Part shown: positions 7,875 through 19,858 of the stretch, piece after piece
How positions within the stretch are numbered: position 1 is the first letter of the stretch
Layout of the letters: every line of letters begins with the position of its first letter
Assembly (NCBI RefSeq): GCF_000818395.1
Contig: NZ_JWJG01000028.1
Location: forward strand, 4,257,918 to 4,321,917
Reading direction: 5' to 3'
Length of the DNA: 64,000 bases
Origin: Noviherbaspirillum autotrophicum
Lineage (GTDB): Bacteria > Pseudomonadota > Gammaproteobacteria > Burkholderiales > Burkholderiaceae_D
Made by a program: the position numbers and the translations under genes
The notes under the pieces: model-generated
Seen by the model: only the letters and a program-made list of their open reading frames with translations
The model's database searches: none
What the model was told of the DNA's origin: nothing

Positions 7875-8462
7875 ATGAGCGGCATTCTTTCCATGGCAGC
7901 ATTTGCGCTGGCATCATCGATTTCCCCCGGCCCGGTCAATCTCGTTGCGCTCGGCGCCGGCGCCCGCTACGGCTTGGGCCCCAGCATGCAGCATGTGACG
8001 GGCGCGACGCTGGGCTTTACGCTGCTGCTCTTGCTGACCGGCCTGGGCTTGTACGAACTGATGCGCCAGTGGCCGCAATTGACCGATGCGGTTCGCTGGG
8101 CCGGCATTGCCTTCCTCTTCTTCATGGCCTACAAGCTGGTGAGCGATGACGGAACGCTGGATGCGGGCGGGCCGGCGCAAAGCCCCTCGTTCATGTACGG
8201 TGCAGCGATGCAATGGCTCAATCCGAAGGCATGGCTGGCTGCGCTGGCCGGCATGGGCGCGTATGCCATTGATGGAAACCGCATGCTGGTCTGGCAGTTC
8301 ACGGCGATCTATTTCGTGATTTGCTACGGATCGATCGCGTGCTGGGCCTTGGCCGGTAGCATGCTGCGCAAGTACTTGCATGAGCCCCGGCATGTCCGCT
8401 TGCTGAACCGCCTGATGGCCGCATTCATCGCCGTGAGCGCAGCCGGCCTGCTTGCGGCGTAA
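7875..8462 (+). CDS. LysE/RhtB-family amino-acid exporter
   Basis: The 195-residue membrane protein has the family hallmark near its N terminus (SSISPGPVNLVALGAGARYGLG) and about six hydrophobic segments. It ends with a hydrophobic helix after NRLMAAFIAVSAAG. LysE/RhtB proteins export amino acids or related small molecules across the inner membrane; the substrate is not readable from sequence. It converges on an AraC-type regulator 14 bases away. That pairing is frequent for LysE exporters and suggests the AraC protein controls it. The 180-base region upstream (7695-7874) holds its promoter but no box I can name. Confidence 0.9.
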   Translation: MSGILSMAAFALASSISPGPVNLVALGAGARYGLGPSMQHVTGATLGFTLLLLLTGLGLYELMRQWPQLTDAVRWAGIAFLFFMAYKLVSDDGTLDAGGPAQSPSFMYGAAMQWLNPKAWLAALAGMGAYAIDGNRMLVWQFTAIYFVICYGSIACWALAGSMLRKYLHEPRHVRLLNRLMAAFIAVSAAGLLAA

Positions 8463-8476
8463 GACGCCGCGCCCGC

Positions 8477-9298
8477 TTATCCCCGATACTGGCCGGGCGT
8501 GGCTGCCACCAGCCGCTTGAATGCGCGCTGGAAATGCGCCTGGTCGGCAAACCCCGCCTCCAGTGCCAGGTCGGCAATCGCGTGGCCGCGCCGCAGCCGG
8601 GCGCGGCAGAACTGGATGCGGCGGTTGAGCAGATATTCATGCGGCGTCATGCCGTAGCGCTGCTTGAATGCGCGGATCAGGTAGGACGCGGAAAGATCGG
8701 CCGCCGTGCAAATTTCATCCAGCTTCAAGGCGCGCGTGCAATGCGCGTCGATGTATTCGGCGGCGCGCGCCAGTTTATGGTTCGCTTCGGCCGGCACGCC
8801 GGGCGCGGGGTCGAGCTGTCGCTGCACTTCGGCGAAGAAGCTGATGGCAGCGCTATGCTTGTGCAACTGTTCTGCGCGCTCGTCGTTCAATACCGCGCAC
8901 AGCTGGTTCAGGCCGGCGTACAGGCCGGGGCTGTACGTCACGCGCGTTGAGAATGTCCGCAAGCCCCGGTTCTTGCTGAAGCCCAGTTCATGCTGCAGGC
9001 GATTGAGCCAGAGCGCATCCACATAGAGCATGCGATATGACCATGGCTGGTGGCCGAGCGGATTGCAGGCATGGGCATCGCCCGGATTCATCACGACGAC
9101 GGCGCCGGCTGCAATGCGTTCCCGAACCTTGCCATTGACATAGATGCTCTGCCCGCCAGTGACCGTCCCAATCGAGAACGTTTCGTGCGCATGCCGCGCA
9201 TAGCAGACGGCGCGGCCGTCGTGAATAGCGCGGGCTTCTAGAAACGGCAGCGCCTCATCGCGCCAGAACTGGTGATTAGGGGGGACAGGAGGGGACAC
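8477..9298 (-). CDS. AraC-family transcriptional regulator with cupin-like N-terminal domain
   Basis: The product carries an N-terminal AraC-binding (cupin-type) domain, with ARHAHETFSIGTVTGG and VVVMNPGDAHAC. Two helix-turn-helix units follow at the C terminus (LDEICTAADLSASYLIRAFKQRYGMTPHEYL and AIADLALEAGFADQAHFQRAFKRLVAATPGQYR, given here in part). The frame stays open to a TTG at 9406. A good promoter (9342-9371) sits inside that extension, so I place the start at the GTG 9298, giving 273 residues. It probably responds to an amino acid and controls the convergent LysE exporter (inference from context). Confidence 0.85.
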   Translation of the reverse strand: MSPPVPPNHQFWRDEALPFLEARAIHDGRAVCYARHAHETFSIGTVTGGQSIYVNGKVRERIAAGAVVVMNPGDAHACNPLGHQPWSYRMLYVDALWLNRLQHELGFSKNRGLRTFSTRVTYSPGLYAGLNQLCAVLNDERAEQLHKHSAAISFFAEVQRQLDPAPGVPAEANHKLARAAEYIDAHCTRALKLDEICTAADLSASYLIRAFKQRYGMTPHEYLLNRRIQFCRARLRRGHAIADLALEAGFADQAHFQRAFKRLVAATPGQYRG

Positions 9299-9341
9299 GT
9301 CGCTGGTCTTGGTCGGTGGGTATGGTCGATGTGTTGCGCTC

Positions 9342-9371
9342 ACTATAACGCCACTCAAGCCCGCCCGCCAA
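9342..9371 (-). promoter_or_regulatory. Promoter of the AraC-family gene
   Basis: On the minus strand TTGGCG and TATAGT are separated by 18 bases. The predicted transcription start is about 35 bases upstream of the GTG at 9298, which decides against the longer upstream reading frame. Confidence 0.5.
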
Positions 9372-9543
9372 CCGCGGCGAATGTGCAGACAGGTGTCTCG
9401 GAGCAATACCGCTGCCGCCCACTAATCGTATCTGTTGCGCAACGCGTCTGCATGCGCCTGGTCGAGTTTCTGTTTCAGCCATAAAACCAAACCTTGCTGC
9501 CCTTGTCCAAATTCCCATTAAAAAATCAACAAGGTTATCCAAA

Positions 9544-12042
<2,499 letters not shown>

Positions 12043-12164
12043 GGCACTATCCGTGTTGCCCGCTGGTCTGTCCGTCAGGGCGGACATTAAACACATGACA
12101 TCATCGAACGCGCCGCATCCCGTGCTGTCGTATTGATTATCTTGAACGCACATGGAGTTTGCAC

Positions 12165-12638
12165 ATGCAAATCGATATCGGAATTTCCGATCATCATCGG
12201 CGTGAAATCGTCGACGGCTTATCGCGCTTGCTGGCTGACACCTACACGGTTTATCTGAAGACGCACAATTTCCACTGGAATGTCACCGGGCCAATGTTCC
12301 AGACCCTGCACCTGATGTTCGAGACGCAATACACCGAACTGGCGCAGGCGGTCGACGTGATTGCGGAAAGGATACGCGCGCTCGGCAGCCCGGCACCCGG
12401 CACGTATTCGATGTTTGCTGCGCTGACGAGCATTCAGGAGCCGGACGGCGTGCCGACTGCGCAGGAAATGATCCGGCAGCTGGTGCAGGATCAGGAAACG
12501 GTGGCGCGCAATGCGCGCGCGATGTTCAAGGCGGTCGACCTGGCCGGCGACGAGCCAACTGCCGACTTGCTCACGCAGCGCATGCAGGTGCATGAAAAGA
12601 CGGCGTGGATGCTGCGCTCGCTGCTGGAAGAAACCTAG
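12165..12638 (+). CDS. dps: Dps-family DNA-binding ferritin-like protein
   Basis: The 157-residue protein keeps the Dps signature THNFHWNVTGPMFQTLH, with the ferroxidase ligands in HWN (H37), D64 and E68 of the DVIAERI helix. Dps assembles into dodecamers that oxidise and store iron with H2O2 and coat DNA under stress. The ATG at 12165 is 7 bases after GGAG, which makes it a better start than the upstream in-frame TTG at 12159. Its stop directly abuts the stop of the convergent DUF2061 gene with no spacer. Confidence 0.93.
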   Translation: MQIDIGISDHHRREIVDGLSRLLADTYTVYLKTHNFHWNVTGPMFQTLHLMFETQYTELAQAVDVIAERIRALGSPAPGTYSMFAALTSIQEPDGVPTAQEMIRQLVQDQETVARNARAMFKAVDLAGDEPTADLLTQRMQVHEKTAWMLRSLLEET

Positions 12639-12875
12639 TCAGGCCGGCTGCGCCGAGATCTCACTACCTGGCGCGGCGCGGCGGCGCGCTTCGATCCGTT
12701 CGCGGATGTGTTCCCACAGCTTGTCGTGCAAGGGCATCACGATCACATTGCACACCGGTTCAAGGATGGCGGCCAGGCCGCCGAATGCGACCGAGCCGGT
12801 GACGAGGTACAAGGTGGCGAATGCCACGCCCATATGAACGGCGATTGTGCTGGTTGTTTTTGCTGCAGTGACCAT
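12639..12875 (-). CDS. DUF2061 small membrane protein
   Basis: The 78-residue protein has the DUF2061 pattern: a Lys/Thr-rich N-terminal start (AAKTTSTIAVHMGVAFATLYLVTGS), two hydrophobic segments, EPVCNVIVMPLHDKLWEHI, and a basic tail. Family function is unknown. The start is placed at the ATG 12875 because it follows AAGGA at good spacing; a longer frame to 12935 lacks such a site. It converges on dps with zero intergenic bases. A candidate Fur box overlaps its promoter (12943-12972). Confidence 0.75.
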   Translation of the reverse strand: MVTAAKTTSTIAVHMGVAFATLYLVTGSVAFGGLAAILEPVCNVIVMPLHDKLWEHIRERIEARRRAAPGSEISAQPA

Positions 12876-12942
12876 GCCGGTTTTCCTTCCGTATCTGACT
12901 GTGCGCTGACTGAGAACGTCGTAGGCGCGATCCATGTGTCAG

Positions 12943-12972
12943 ATGATAGGTATTCTCATTTGGTCCGGCCAA
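12943..12972 (-). promoter_or_regulatory. Promoter with Fur-box-like sequence upstream of DUF2061
   Basis: On the minus strand TTGGCC and TATCAT are 18 bases apart. Overlapping the spacer and -10 is TGATAGGTATTCTCATT (plus strand 12944-12960). By eye it matches 14 of 17 positions of a typical Fur-box core (TGATAATAATTCTCATT). Iron control would fit the neighbouring dps gene, but the match is not perfect and no other Fur site is nearby. Confidence 0.35.
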
Positions 12973-13051
12973 TTGTCTTATTCAACAATTCGGATAGGTC
13001 GATCCTATGAGCAATCCCCCGTAATGGACGGCTCCCCTATCGGCTTCATCG

Positions 13052-13723
13052 TCAGAATTTATAGCTGACGCCGACGCGCAGTACCGGGTAGACCTTGAAG
13101 CGGCTGACTTCGTCGGACAGGCGCGCATTTTCCTTTGCTACGTCGGTCGCGAGCTGGTTGCACGCGGCCGCGCCGGCGGTACAGCCTGAACTGCTCAGCG
13201 AGGTGTGCGGCGAGCCCTGAAACAGCATGCCGACATCGGTCGAAAACGACCAGCCCTTTTCCGATGCCTTGCTCCAGCCGACGCCGAGATAGGGCGCGAC
13301 CTTGCCGAAGTCGACCTGGCCGGTGATCTTGCCGGCGGCCGCCGCGCTATAGCTATTGCCGTTGACGGTGTAGTTGCCACCCGAATTCGGGCGCGCCTGG
13401 GCATCGATCTTGTTGCCGTTGTAAGCCAGGCCGCCAGTCACATGGAACGAACTATGCTCTCTGGGATACCAGTCGAGCAGCGCGTCATAGGTGCGGGCTT
13501 TCATCGACAGGTCGTAATTCATATCGCGCGTGCTGCCGCTGTACGAATAAGTGAGATAGCCCATGCCGAGGCGTGCATTCATGTTCTTGCGTAGCGGAAT
13601 TACTACGTGTCCGCCGACACCGGTGGTGCCCACTTCCCCGACCAGGCCCACCTCTGCATAAGCCGTATTTGCCAATCCTGCTACCAGAGCCATCATTGCT
13701 AATGTTTTCTTCACTGTCTCCAT
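13052..13723 (-). CDS. Outer-membrane beta-barrel protein
   Basis: The 223-residue product starts with a signal peptide (METVKKTLAMMALVAGLANTAYA). It then shows alternating-hydrophobicity strands with many aromatic and Gly residues and ends in VLRVGVSYKF. A C-terminal Phe is the classic signal for BAM-mediated outer-membrane insertion. A Cys-bounded loop (CTAGAAAC) lies in one extracellular segment. The size fits an 8- to 10-stranded OmpW/OprF-like porin or adhesin. I cannot assign a specific family. It has no operon partners and is divergent from the lipase-like gene. Confidence 0.8.
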   Translation of the reverse strand: METVKKTLAMMALVAGLANTAYAEVGLVGEVGTTGVGGHVVIPLRKNMNARLGMGYLTYSYSGSTRDMNYDLSMKARTYDALLDWYPREHSSFHVTGGLAYNGNKIDAQARPNSGGNYTVNGNSYSAAAAGKITGQVDFGKVAPYLGVGWSKASEKGWSFSTDVGMLFQGSPHTSLSSSGCTAGAAACNQLATDVAKENARLSDEVSRFKVYPVLRVGVSYKF

Positions 13724-13953
13724 CCTGTCTCGAGTCGCGAATTAACCGCAGCAAATTTTGTAACCAGGAAAAATTGCGTACGGTACAGGGGCTTCTGACT
13801 CGGGCAGGCATGCGCGGTTCCAACTATTTTTCCGGTGGTAAAAATCATATGCCGACAAGACATGCCGATGCCGCATCAAAGCATCATTGTTCAAACTCAA
13901 GCGACGCTCCTTGCAAACTCTGCTAAGGTGCGCGAGAACCATGGCGAAGGATC

Positions 13954-15204
13954 ATGCCTAATAGCAAGTTAACAGGCAGAAATATCATGAAAAAGACAAG
14001 TCATATCCGTCCCGCCGATGTCCGTGCGCTGGCACGGCTGGCGACCGACGCCACGCTCGGCGTCGTCGATCTGGTGGAAGACGTGCATCACCATGTCCTG
14101 CATCCGGAGCGCGCCCTGAGGCAAGCGCCGCGTCGCGCGCGCGGCATCAGCAGCTTCGTGTACAGCGCCGTGCGCGGCGTGACGCGCGTCGTCGGCGACG
14201 GCGCCGACCGTGCATTGGCGCGCTTTCTGCCGATGTTCGGCGAGCATGCCTCGTCGCCGCAGCGCGAAGCGGTGCTGGCCATCCTGAACGGCATCCTCGG
14301 CGACCACATGCTCAAGACCGGCAACTCGCTGGCGCTCCGGATGCAGCTGCGGCGCAACGGCCAGCCATTGAAGCTCGAGCGCGAGGCGCTGAACAACACC
14401 ATCCCCCAGGCGAGCGGCAAGATCGTGGTGCTGCTGCACGGGTTGTGCATGAACGACCTGCAGTGGCAGCGCCAGGGCCACAACCACGGCACGGCGCTGG
14501 AGCACGATTTCGGCTATACCCCGCTCTACCTGCACTACAACAGCGGCCTGCACGTGTCGTCCAACGGGCGCGCGTTTTCCGCGCTGCTCGAGCAGCTGGT
14601 CGAACAATGGCCGCAGCCGGTCGAGGAGCTGATGCTGGTGTGCCACAGCATGGGCGGCCTGGTGGCGCGCAGCGCCTGCCATTACGCAGCCGAAGAACAG
14701 CTGGCGTGGCTGCCGCGCCTGTCGCGCCTGGTGTGCCTGGGCACGCCGCATCACGGCTCGCCGCTGGAGCGCATCGGCAACTGGGTCGACACCATCTTGC
14801 AGGCCCTTCCCTATGCCGCGCCGTTCGCGCGCCTGGGCATGCTGCGCAGCGCCGGCATCACCGACCTGCGGTACGGCAATCTGCTCGACAGCGACTGGGA
14901 AGGACGCAACCGTTTCACGCGGGCGGCGGATGGGCGCAGTTTCGTGCCGCTGCCGGCCGGCGTGCACAGCTATGCGCTTGCCGCCATGCGGGGCAAGGAT
15001 AGCGGCGATATCAGCAAGTTCCTGATCGGAGACGGCCTGGTGCCGCTCGATAGCGCGCTCGGGCGCCACGCCGACCCGGAACGCACCCTGCCGTTTCCCG
15101 CGTCGAACCTGTCGATCGTCTACGAGACCGGGCACCTCGACTTGCTCAGCAGCCCGCGCGTGTACGAGAAGCTGCGCGAGTGGATCGGCACGCCTGCCAA
15201 TTAA
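13954..15204 (+). CDS. Alpha/beta-hydrolase, lipase/PGAP1-like
   Basis: The 416-residue protein has an alpha/beta-hydrolase fold. VVLLHGLCMND forms the oxyanion region, CHSMGGLVAR carries the nucleophile (Ser232, GxSxG-type written H-S-M-G), LGTPHHGSPLE is typical of PGAP1/triacylglycerol-lipase relatives, and GDGLVPLDSA plus ETGHLDLLSSP are the likely Asp and His regions. An N-terminal ~130 residues rich in Arg/Ala helices precedes the fold. It has no signal peptide, so it is probably cytoplasmic or membrane-associated. ATG 13954 has GAAGG only three bases upstream; ATG 13987 is an alternative start. Confidence 0.85.
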   Translation: MPNSKLTGRNIMKKTSHIRPADVRALARLATDATLGVVDLVEDVHHHVLHPERALRQAPRRARGISSFVYSAVRGVTRVVGDGADRALARFLPMFGEHASSPQREAVLAILNGILGDHMLKTGNSLALRMQLRRNGQPLKLEREALNNTIPQASGKIVVLLHGLCMNDLQWQRQGHNHGTALEHDFGYTPLYLHYNSGLHVSSNGRAFSALLEQLVEQWPQPVEELMLVCHSMGGLVARSACHYAAEEQLAWLPRLSRLVCLGTPHHGSPLERIGNWVDTILQALPYAAPFARLGMLRSAGITDLRYGNLLDSDWEGRNRFTRAADGRSFVPLPAGVHSYALAAMRGKDSGDISKFLIGDGLVPLDSALGRHADPERTLPFPASNLSIVYETGHLDLLSSPRVYEKLREWIGTPAN

Positions 15205-15259
15205 TGCCGACGCGGCGGCCATCTCCGCCGCGCTACAATCCATCGTGTTACGGAATTGA

Positions 15260-15965
<706 letters not shown>

Positions 15966-15969
<4 letters not shown>

Positions 15970-16289
15970 GTGGCGGGGAGCGGTCCTTTTCGGTGCGTAT
16001 TGCGCCGGCGGGATGGACGTTCGAGGCGCCGCGCGCCATGACGCTGCTCGAGGCTGCCGCGCGCGCCGGGGTGCGCCTGGCCAGCTCCTGCCGCAACGGC
16101 ACTTGCCGCGCCTGCATGTGCCGCCTGGCGAGCGGGAACGTGAGCTACCGTATCGAATGGCCGGGCTTGCTGCCGGAAGAAAAGGCACAGGGCTTCATCC
16201 TGCCGTGCGTGGCGATGGCCGCATCGGACCTCGTCATCGAGGCGCCGCAGGCGGTACGAAACAGCGCTTCTGAGGCGCATCGAGCCTGA
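15966..16289 (+). CDS. Plant-type [2Fe-2S] ferredoxin
   Basis: The 107-residue protein has the cluster-binding pattern Cx4CxxC (SCRNGTCRACMC) and a fourth Cys in FILPCVAMA, with the usual beta-grasp surroundings (LLEAAARAGVRLASSC). It should carry one [2Fe-2S] cluster and act as an electron carrier. No reductase is adjacent. It is the last gene of an ATGA-overlapping trio. Its 3' end overlaps the convergent secreted-protein gene by 56 bases. Confidence 0.88.
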
Positions 16290-16836
16290 CGGCGGCCCAC
16301 GCCGCGCGCGCTTCCTGTTCCTGCGCCAGGCCCGGCTGCGGCCGGGGAACGGCATCGTCGAGCAGGTAGACGCACCAGCGCGCTTGACCAACTCGCACGG
16401 ATGCGGGCGCACTCGGGCTCAGGACGATGCGCTGCTTGCCGTGCGCGACGCTCCATCCGCGCAACGAACGCTGCAGCCGCCATGGGCCGACGACGGCGGC
16501 CGACGGCTGCGCGCCGGCGCCGATTTCCAGCCATGCCGGCTGGTCCGCGCCCCGGCGCAGCGAGATGCGGTCGATCGGGCCGGCCGGATGCGGCTGGCGC
16601 GTCGCCATGACCGATTGCGGGCCGAACCGTTGCGGCAGGTAGGCGGGCCAGGGCGCGACGGTGATTGTCTGTTCCGGTGCCACGTCAATGCGCAGCACGC
16701 CATTTGCCACCGCCGGTGTGACCCGCTCGGCGGCGACCGGCTCGACGGCGGACAAGCCGGTGATCTGCCATGCCTGCGCCGGCGCCGCTACGGTCCCCAT
16801 GCAGCAGACGAGCAGGCAGGCAAGGCGTGTCGTCAT
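16234..16836 (-). CDS. Secreted protein of unknown function, coupled to the metzincin gene
   Basis: The 200-residue product has a clear signal peptide (MTTRLACLLVCCMGTVAAPAQA) and a mature domain rich in beta-strand-like stretches (VLRIDVAPEQTITVAPW, WRLQRSLRGWSV). It has two Cys in the last third. I do not recognise a family. Its ATG overlaps the TGA of the upstream metzincin lipoprotein gene (ATGA). It is therefore probably its export partner, chaperone or inhibitor (inference). Its 3' end overlaps the convergent ferredoxin gene. Confidence 0.75.
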   Translation of the reverse strand: MTTRLACLLVCCMGTVAAPAQAWQITGLSAVEPVAAERVTPAVANGVLRIDVAPEQTITVAPWPAYLPQRFGPQSVMATRQPHPAGPIDRISLRRGADQPAWLEIGAGAQPSAAVVGPWRLQRSLRGWSVAHGKQRIVLSPSAPASVRVGQARWCVYLLDDAVPRPQPGLAQEQEARAAWAAVRLDAPQKRCFVPPAAPR

Positions 16837-18773
16837 TGCCAGCGCCTGTCGCAGGCCGCGACGATGTCGCGCAGTTCCGCATGCAGGCTCGCCGGCAGCG
16901 GCTCTTCGACGACGTGGTGCAACGGGCGCTGGTTCATCGGATTGGGGCGTGCCTGCTCGACAGCCGAGTCGAGCGCCGCGCCGGAATTGCTGCCGGCATA
17001 GACGCGCGCGAACGGCAGCGTCAGGTTGCCCCATTCGTTGTAATCCTTCAGCACGCCCTTGGTAGAACCATCCTGCGCGTTGAGGTTGCGCGCGACGGTC
17101 GCGGCGGTGAGCGCATTGTTGTTGTCCCAGTCGGCATACGCGCCGCCGCTGCTGCCGCGGCCGATGTTGGCCGCTTCCGACAGCGCGCGCTCGTCCAGGT
17201 CGGCGCCGCTGCCGTCGGAATAGCCGATGATGAAGTCGCTTGAGCACGGCGAGTTGTCGGACAGATTGCAGTAGGTCTTGCCCTTCAAGCCGTTGGCCAG
17301 GTAATAGCGTTCCGCCGCGGTGGCGGAGTCGGGCGCAGCGCTCAGGCCGGCGAACTGGTACATGTAGTTCATGACGCTGTAGTGGTTCGGCTTGTAGTTG
17401 GCGTCCTCGTTGCCGCCGTGCCGCAGGCCGAGGTTATGGCCGAATTCATGCATTAGCGTGCCGGCCTGCAGGTTGATCAGCATGTTCTGGCTGGCTGCGC
17501 TGCTGCCGCCGAGGTTGTAGCCGCCGAGCGTGACGATCACGTCATTGCCCAGCAATTCGGCCACGCCCGACGAGCCGGCGCTGCCGTCGAGATTTTGTGA
17601 ACTGGCAAACAGCGCGTAGTGAAATGCCAGCCGGCGCCGCACGTCGAAGTGCGCGCTCTTGTAGTCGTAGAACGAGGTGCAGCCGGTGCGCGCGCCGGCG
17701 GCTCCCACGTCGAGCTCGATGCACTTGGCAAACTCCACCGCTTCGCCGCCGCCCAGGTTGAAGCGCTGCGCATCGATGGCGTCGCTGTAGAGCTTGCCGG
17801 TGTCGACGTGCAGCGCGATGTTTTTCGCGGCGAAGGCGTCGACCACCTTTTGCAATGCCTCGAAGCGCGGCGTGAGCGCCGGATCGCTGCCCTGCATGTA
17901 GTCGATTTCCATGAACAGGTCGCGCCGGCCGGCGCGCGCGCCCATCGCGTACAGGTCGATTCCCGCATAGGTGGCGCCGGGCGCCTTGGCGCTGTCGGGA
18001 ATGCCGTCATGATCGGAATCGACCACGCCGGCGGGCACGTCGTTCGTGCCGGCCGGCGTGGCGAAATTCACCAGGGTCCAGTCGGCGGCGCTGTTGGTGT
18101 CTGCCATGCGGTTCGCCGCCAGGCGCACGATGGACTTGCCGTGCTCGTTCGCGCCGGACGGCAGCGCCGCCACGCTCGGGCCCGCCCATTCCGAGGCCGT
18201 CGCCGGTGCCGCGCTCGAGTTGCCGAAGCGCACGAAATCGACAGTCCTGCCTTGCGCGGTCAGCTCCAGGGAACCGCTGCCGTTCCAGTACGGCAGCCGC
18301 GTGCCGCTCTTGACATACACCATCTGGCTACTGTCCCTGAGCTTGTCATGGACTTTCGACGCCACCACCAGATAACCATGCGGCGGCACGCTCGCGCCCG
18401 GCAGCGCGAACGGCGCGGGCGCCAGCGCGCTGGCGCCGGTGGCGGTGTCGAGATAGGAACTGTTCAAGGTATAGTCGGACAGCAGCACCGGCGTGGCATT
18501 CGGGTTGTAGACCTCGAACCATGCTACATCGTCACTGTAGTAGTTGCTTGCCACTTCGGAAATCAGCAGCGATGGCGGCGTACCCGCCCCGACGGCGGCA
18601 TTGGGCGCGGCCGTCGTCAGCGCGGTGTTCGGCTGCGACTGCGGGTCGGCATAGCTGCTCGCCGTCCCGTCGCCGCCCCCGCCGCAGCCGGCCAGCCCGG
18701 CAAGGAAAAGGAAAAGCGCATAAGAGGCCGCACGCAAAAGGCCGGTTGGCGTTGCCCGTGTCAAGGAAGTCAT
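16833..18773 (-). CDS. Lipoprotein with lamin-tail domain and metzincin-type metallopeptidase motif
   Basis: The 646-residue product has a lipobox (LAGLAGC, Cys30), so it is a lipid-anchored envelope protein. Residues ~65-210 form a lamin-tail-like domain (LLISEVASNYYSDDVAWFEVYNP, in part). Near residue 260 there is a Ca-binding-like DSDHDGIPD. The catalytic motif HEFGHNLGLRHGG occupies residues 442-454 (His442, Glu443, His446, His452) and a Met-turn YSVMNYMY follows, the signature of metzincin zinc peptidases. The C-terminal ~150 residues are unknown. The small secreted gene follows in a four-base overlap. Substrate and target are unknown. Confidence 0.85.
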   Translation of the reverse strand: MTSLTRATPTGLLRAASYALFLFLAGLAGCGGGGDGTASSYADPQSQPNTALTTAAPNAAVGAGTPPSLLISEVASNYYSDDVAWFEVYNPNATPVLLSDYTLNSSYLDTATGASALAPAPFALPGASVPPHGYLVVASKVHDKLRDSSQMVYVKSGTRLPYWNGSGSLELTAQGRTVDFVRFGNSSAAPATASEWAGPSVAALPSGANEHGKSIVRLAANRMADTNSAADWTLVNFATPAGTNDVPAGVVDSDHDGIPDSAKAPGATYAGIDLYAMGARAGRRDLFMEIDYMQGSDPALTPRFEALQKVVDAFAAKNIALHVDTGKLYSDAIDAQRFNLGGGEAVEFAKCIELDVGAAGARTGCTSFYDYKSAHFDVRRRLAFHYALFASSQNLDGSAGSSGVAELLGNDVIVTLGGYNLGGSSAASQNMLINLQAGTLMHEFGHNLGLRHGGNEDANYKPNHYSVMNYMYQFAGLSAAPDSATAAERYYLANGLKGKTYCNLSDNSPCSSDFIIGYSDGSGADLDERALSEAANIGRGSSGGAYADWDNNNALTAATVARNLNAQDGSTKGVLKDYNEWGNLTLPFARVYAGSNSGAALDSAVEQARPNPMNQRPLHHVVEEPLPASLHAELRDIVAACDRRWQ

Positions 18774-18897
18774 TCAAGGTCGACGGAAAGTGCGAATAGT
18801 TCCTATCGACAATTGAATGACGGAAAAGTTTCTCCAAGAAAATTAAAATGCGCCGGTCTTGTCAGCGGTGCATGTCATTGCCGCAAGCTGCCGGCTG

Positions 18898-19782
18898 TTA
18901 GCGCAGTGGCAAAAACACATCGGTCACCGCTTCATGCTCCGGCACGTCCGGGAAGAAGCGAATGCGCTGCACATAGACGGGAAAGTCGCGCAGCGCTTCG
19001 CCGCTGTGCGGCAGCCATTGCGCATACAGGTAGCGAATGGTTTGCCCCAGCGTTTCGTCGGCGCCGATGTGGCGCAGTACCGCGCAACGTCCGCCGGGGA
19101 TCACGGCGCCGGTCACACCATATACATTGTCGGCCACGTCGCCGTCGACGGCGGCGCACAGATCGAGGCGAAACTCGTGCGGCGCGACCTGCTGCGGATC
19201 GTCATGCAGGATGTTGAAGGTGGCGCTGACGGACGGCGGCAAGCGATGCTGCCGGCGCCAGGCGATAAAGCGGCGCACCGTGTCGCCGATTCGTTGCGGG
19301 TCGCCGCGATGAGCCAGCAGCGCCACGCGGATGTCGGCGACGTCGACGATACGCACTTGTGCGGCTTGATGGTCGGGTGTCATGTGATCGGTCCTCAGTT
19401 CGCGCAACGGTTGAAAAGCGGCGTGCCACGCTTCCCACTGCGGCTGCTTCCTGAACGCGGACGGCGATTGCCCGACGCTTTTCCGGAACGCGCGCGCAAA
19501 CGCTTCCGGCGCCTCGTAGCCGGCAGCCAGCGCGACATCGATGACTTGGCTGCCGCTGCGAAAGGCGAGCCGGAACGATGCGCGCTTGAGGCGGCATAGC
19601 TGGACGTACTTGTACACGCCGATGCCGAACAGCGCGCAGAACTGCCGGTGAAAGTGGTATTTCGAGCAGGCGGCGACCGCGCCCAGCGTTTCCACGCTCA
19701 AGTCCTCGTCCAGATGGGCATCGATGTACGCGAGCACGGCGCGCAGCCGGGCGCGATAGGCTTGTGCGGTGTGTGGATGCAA
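18898..19782 (-). CDS. AraC-family regulator with GyrI-like effector domain
   Basis: The 294-residue protein has two helix-turn-helix units at the N terminus (LSVETLGAVAACSKYHFHRQF and VIDVALAAGYEAPEAFARAFRKSVGQSPSAFR, quoted in part). A GyrI-like small-molecule-binding domain follows from about residue 140 (VRIVDVADIRVALLAHRGDP to the C-terminal FLPL). This order matches Rob/RobA-like regulators that sense bulky amphipathic molecules. Its target is not evident; the flanking genes do not form an obvious efflux system. Confidence 0.9.
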   Translation of the reverse strand: MHPHTAQAYRARLRAVLAYIDAHLDEDLSVETLGAVAACSKYHFHRQFCALFGIGVYKYVQLCRLKRASFRLAFRSGSQVIDVALAAGYEAPEAFARAFRKSVGQSPSAFRKQPQWEAWHAAFQPLRELRTDHMTPDHQAAQVRIVDVADIRVALLAHRGDPQRIGDTVRRFIAWRRQHRLPPSVSATFNILHDDPQQVAPHEFRLDLCAAVDGDVADNVYGVTGAVIPGGRCAVLRHIGADETLGQTIRYLYAQWLPHSGEALRDFPVYVQRIRFFPDVPEHEAVTDVFLPLR

Positions 19783-19858
19783 TGGCGTGTCCTCCTTGAT
19801 CGGTCACAGCATAGCGCGCGTCGGCCGGCAAAGCCTGACCGAAGTTGCTCTCTATGGG

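Noticed and set aside
9299-9406. Longer N terminus of the AraC-family protein starting at TTG 9406
   Set aside because: A TTGGCG-18-TATAGT promoter lies within this stretch and there is no ribosome site for the TTG.
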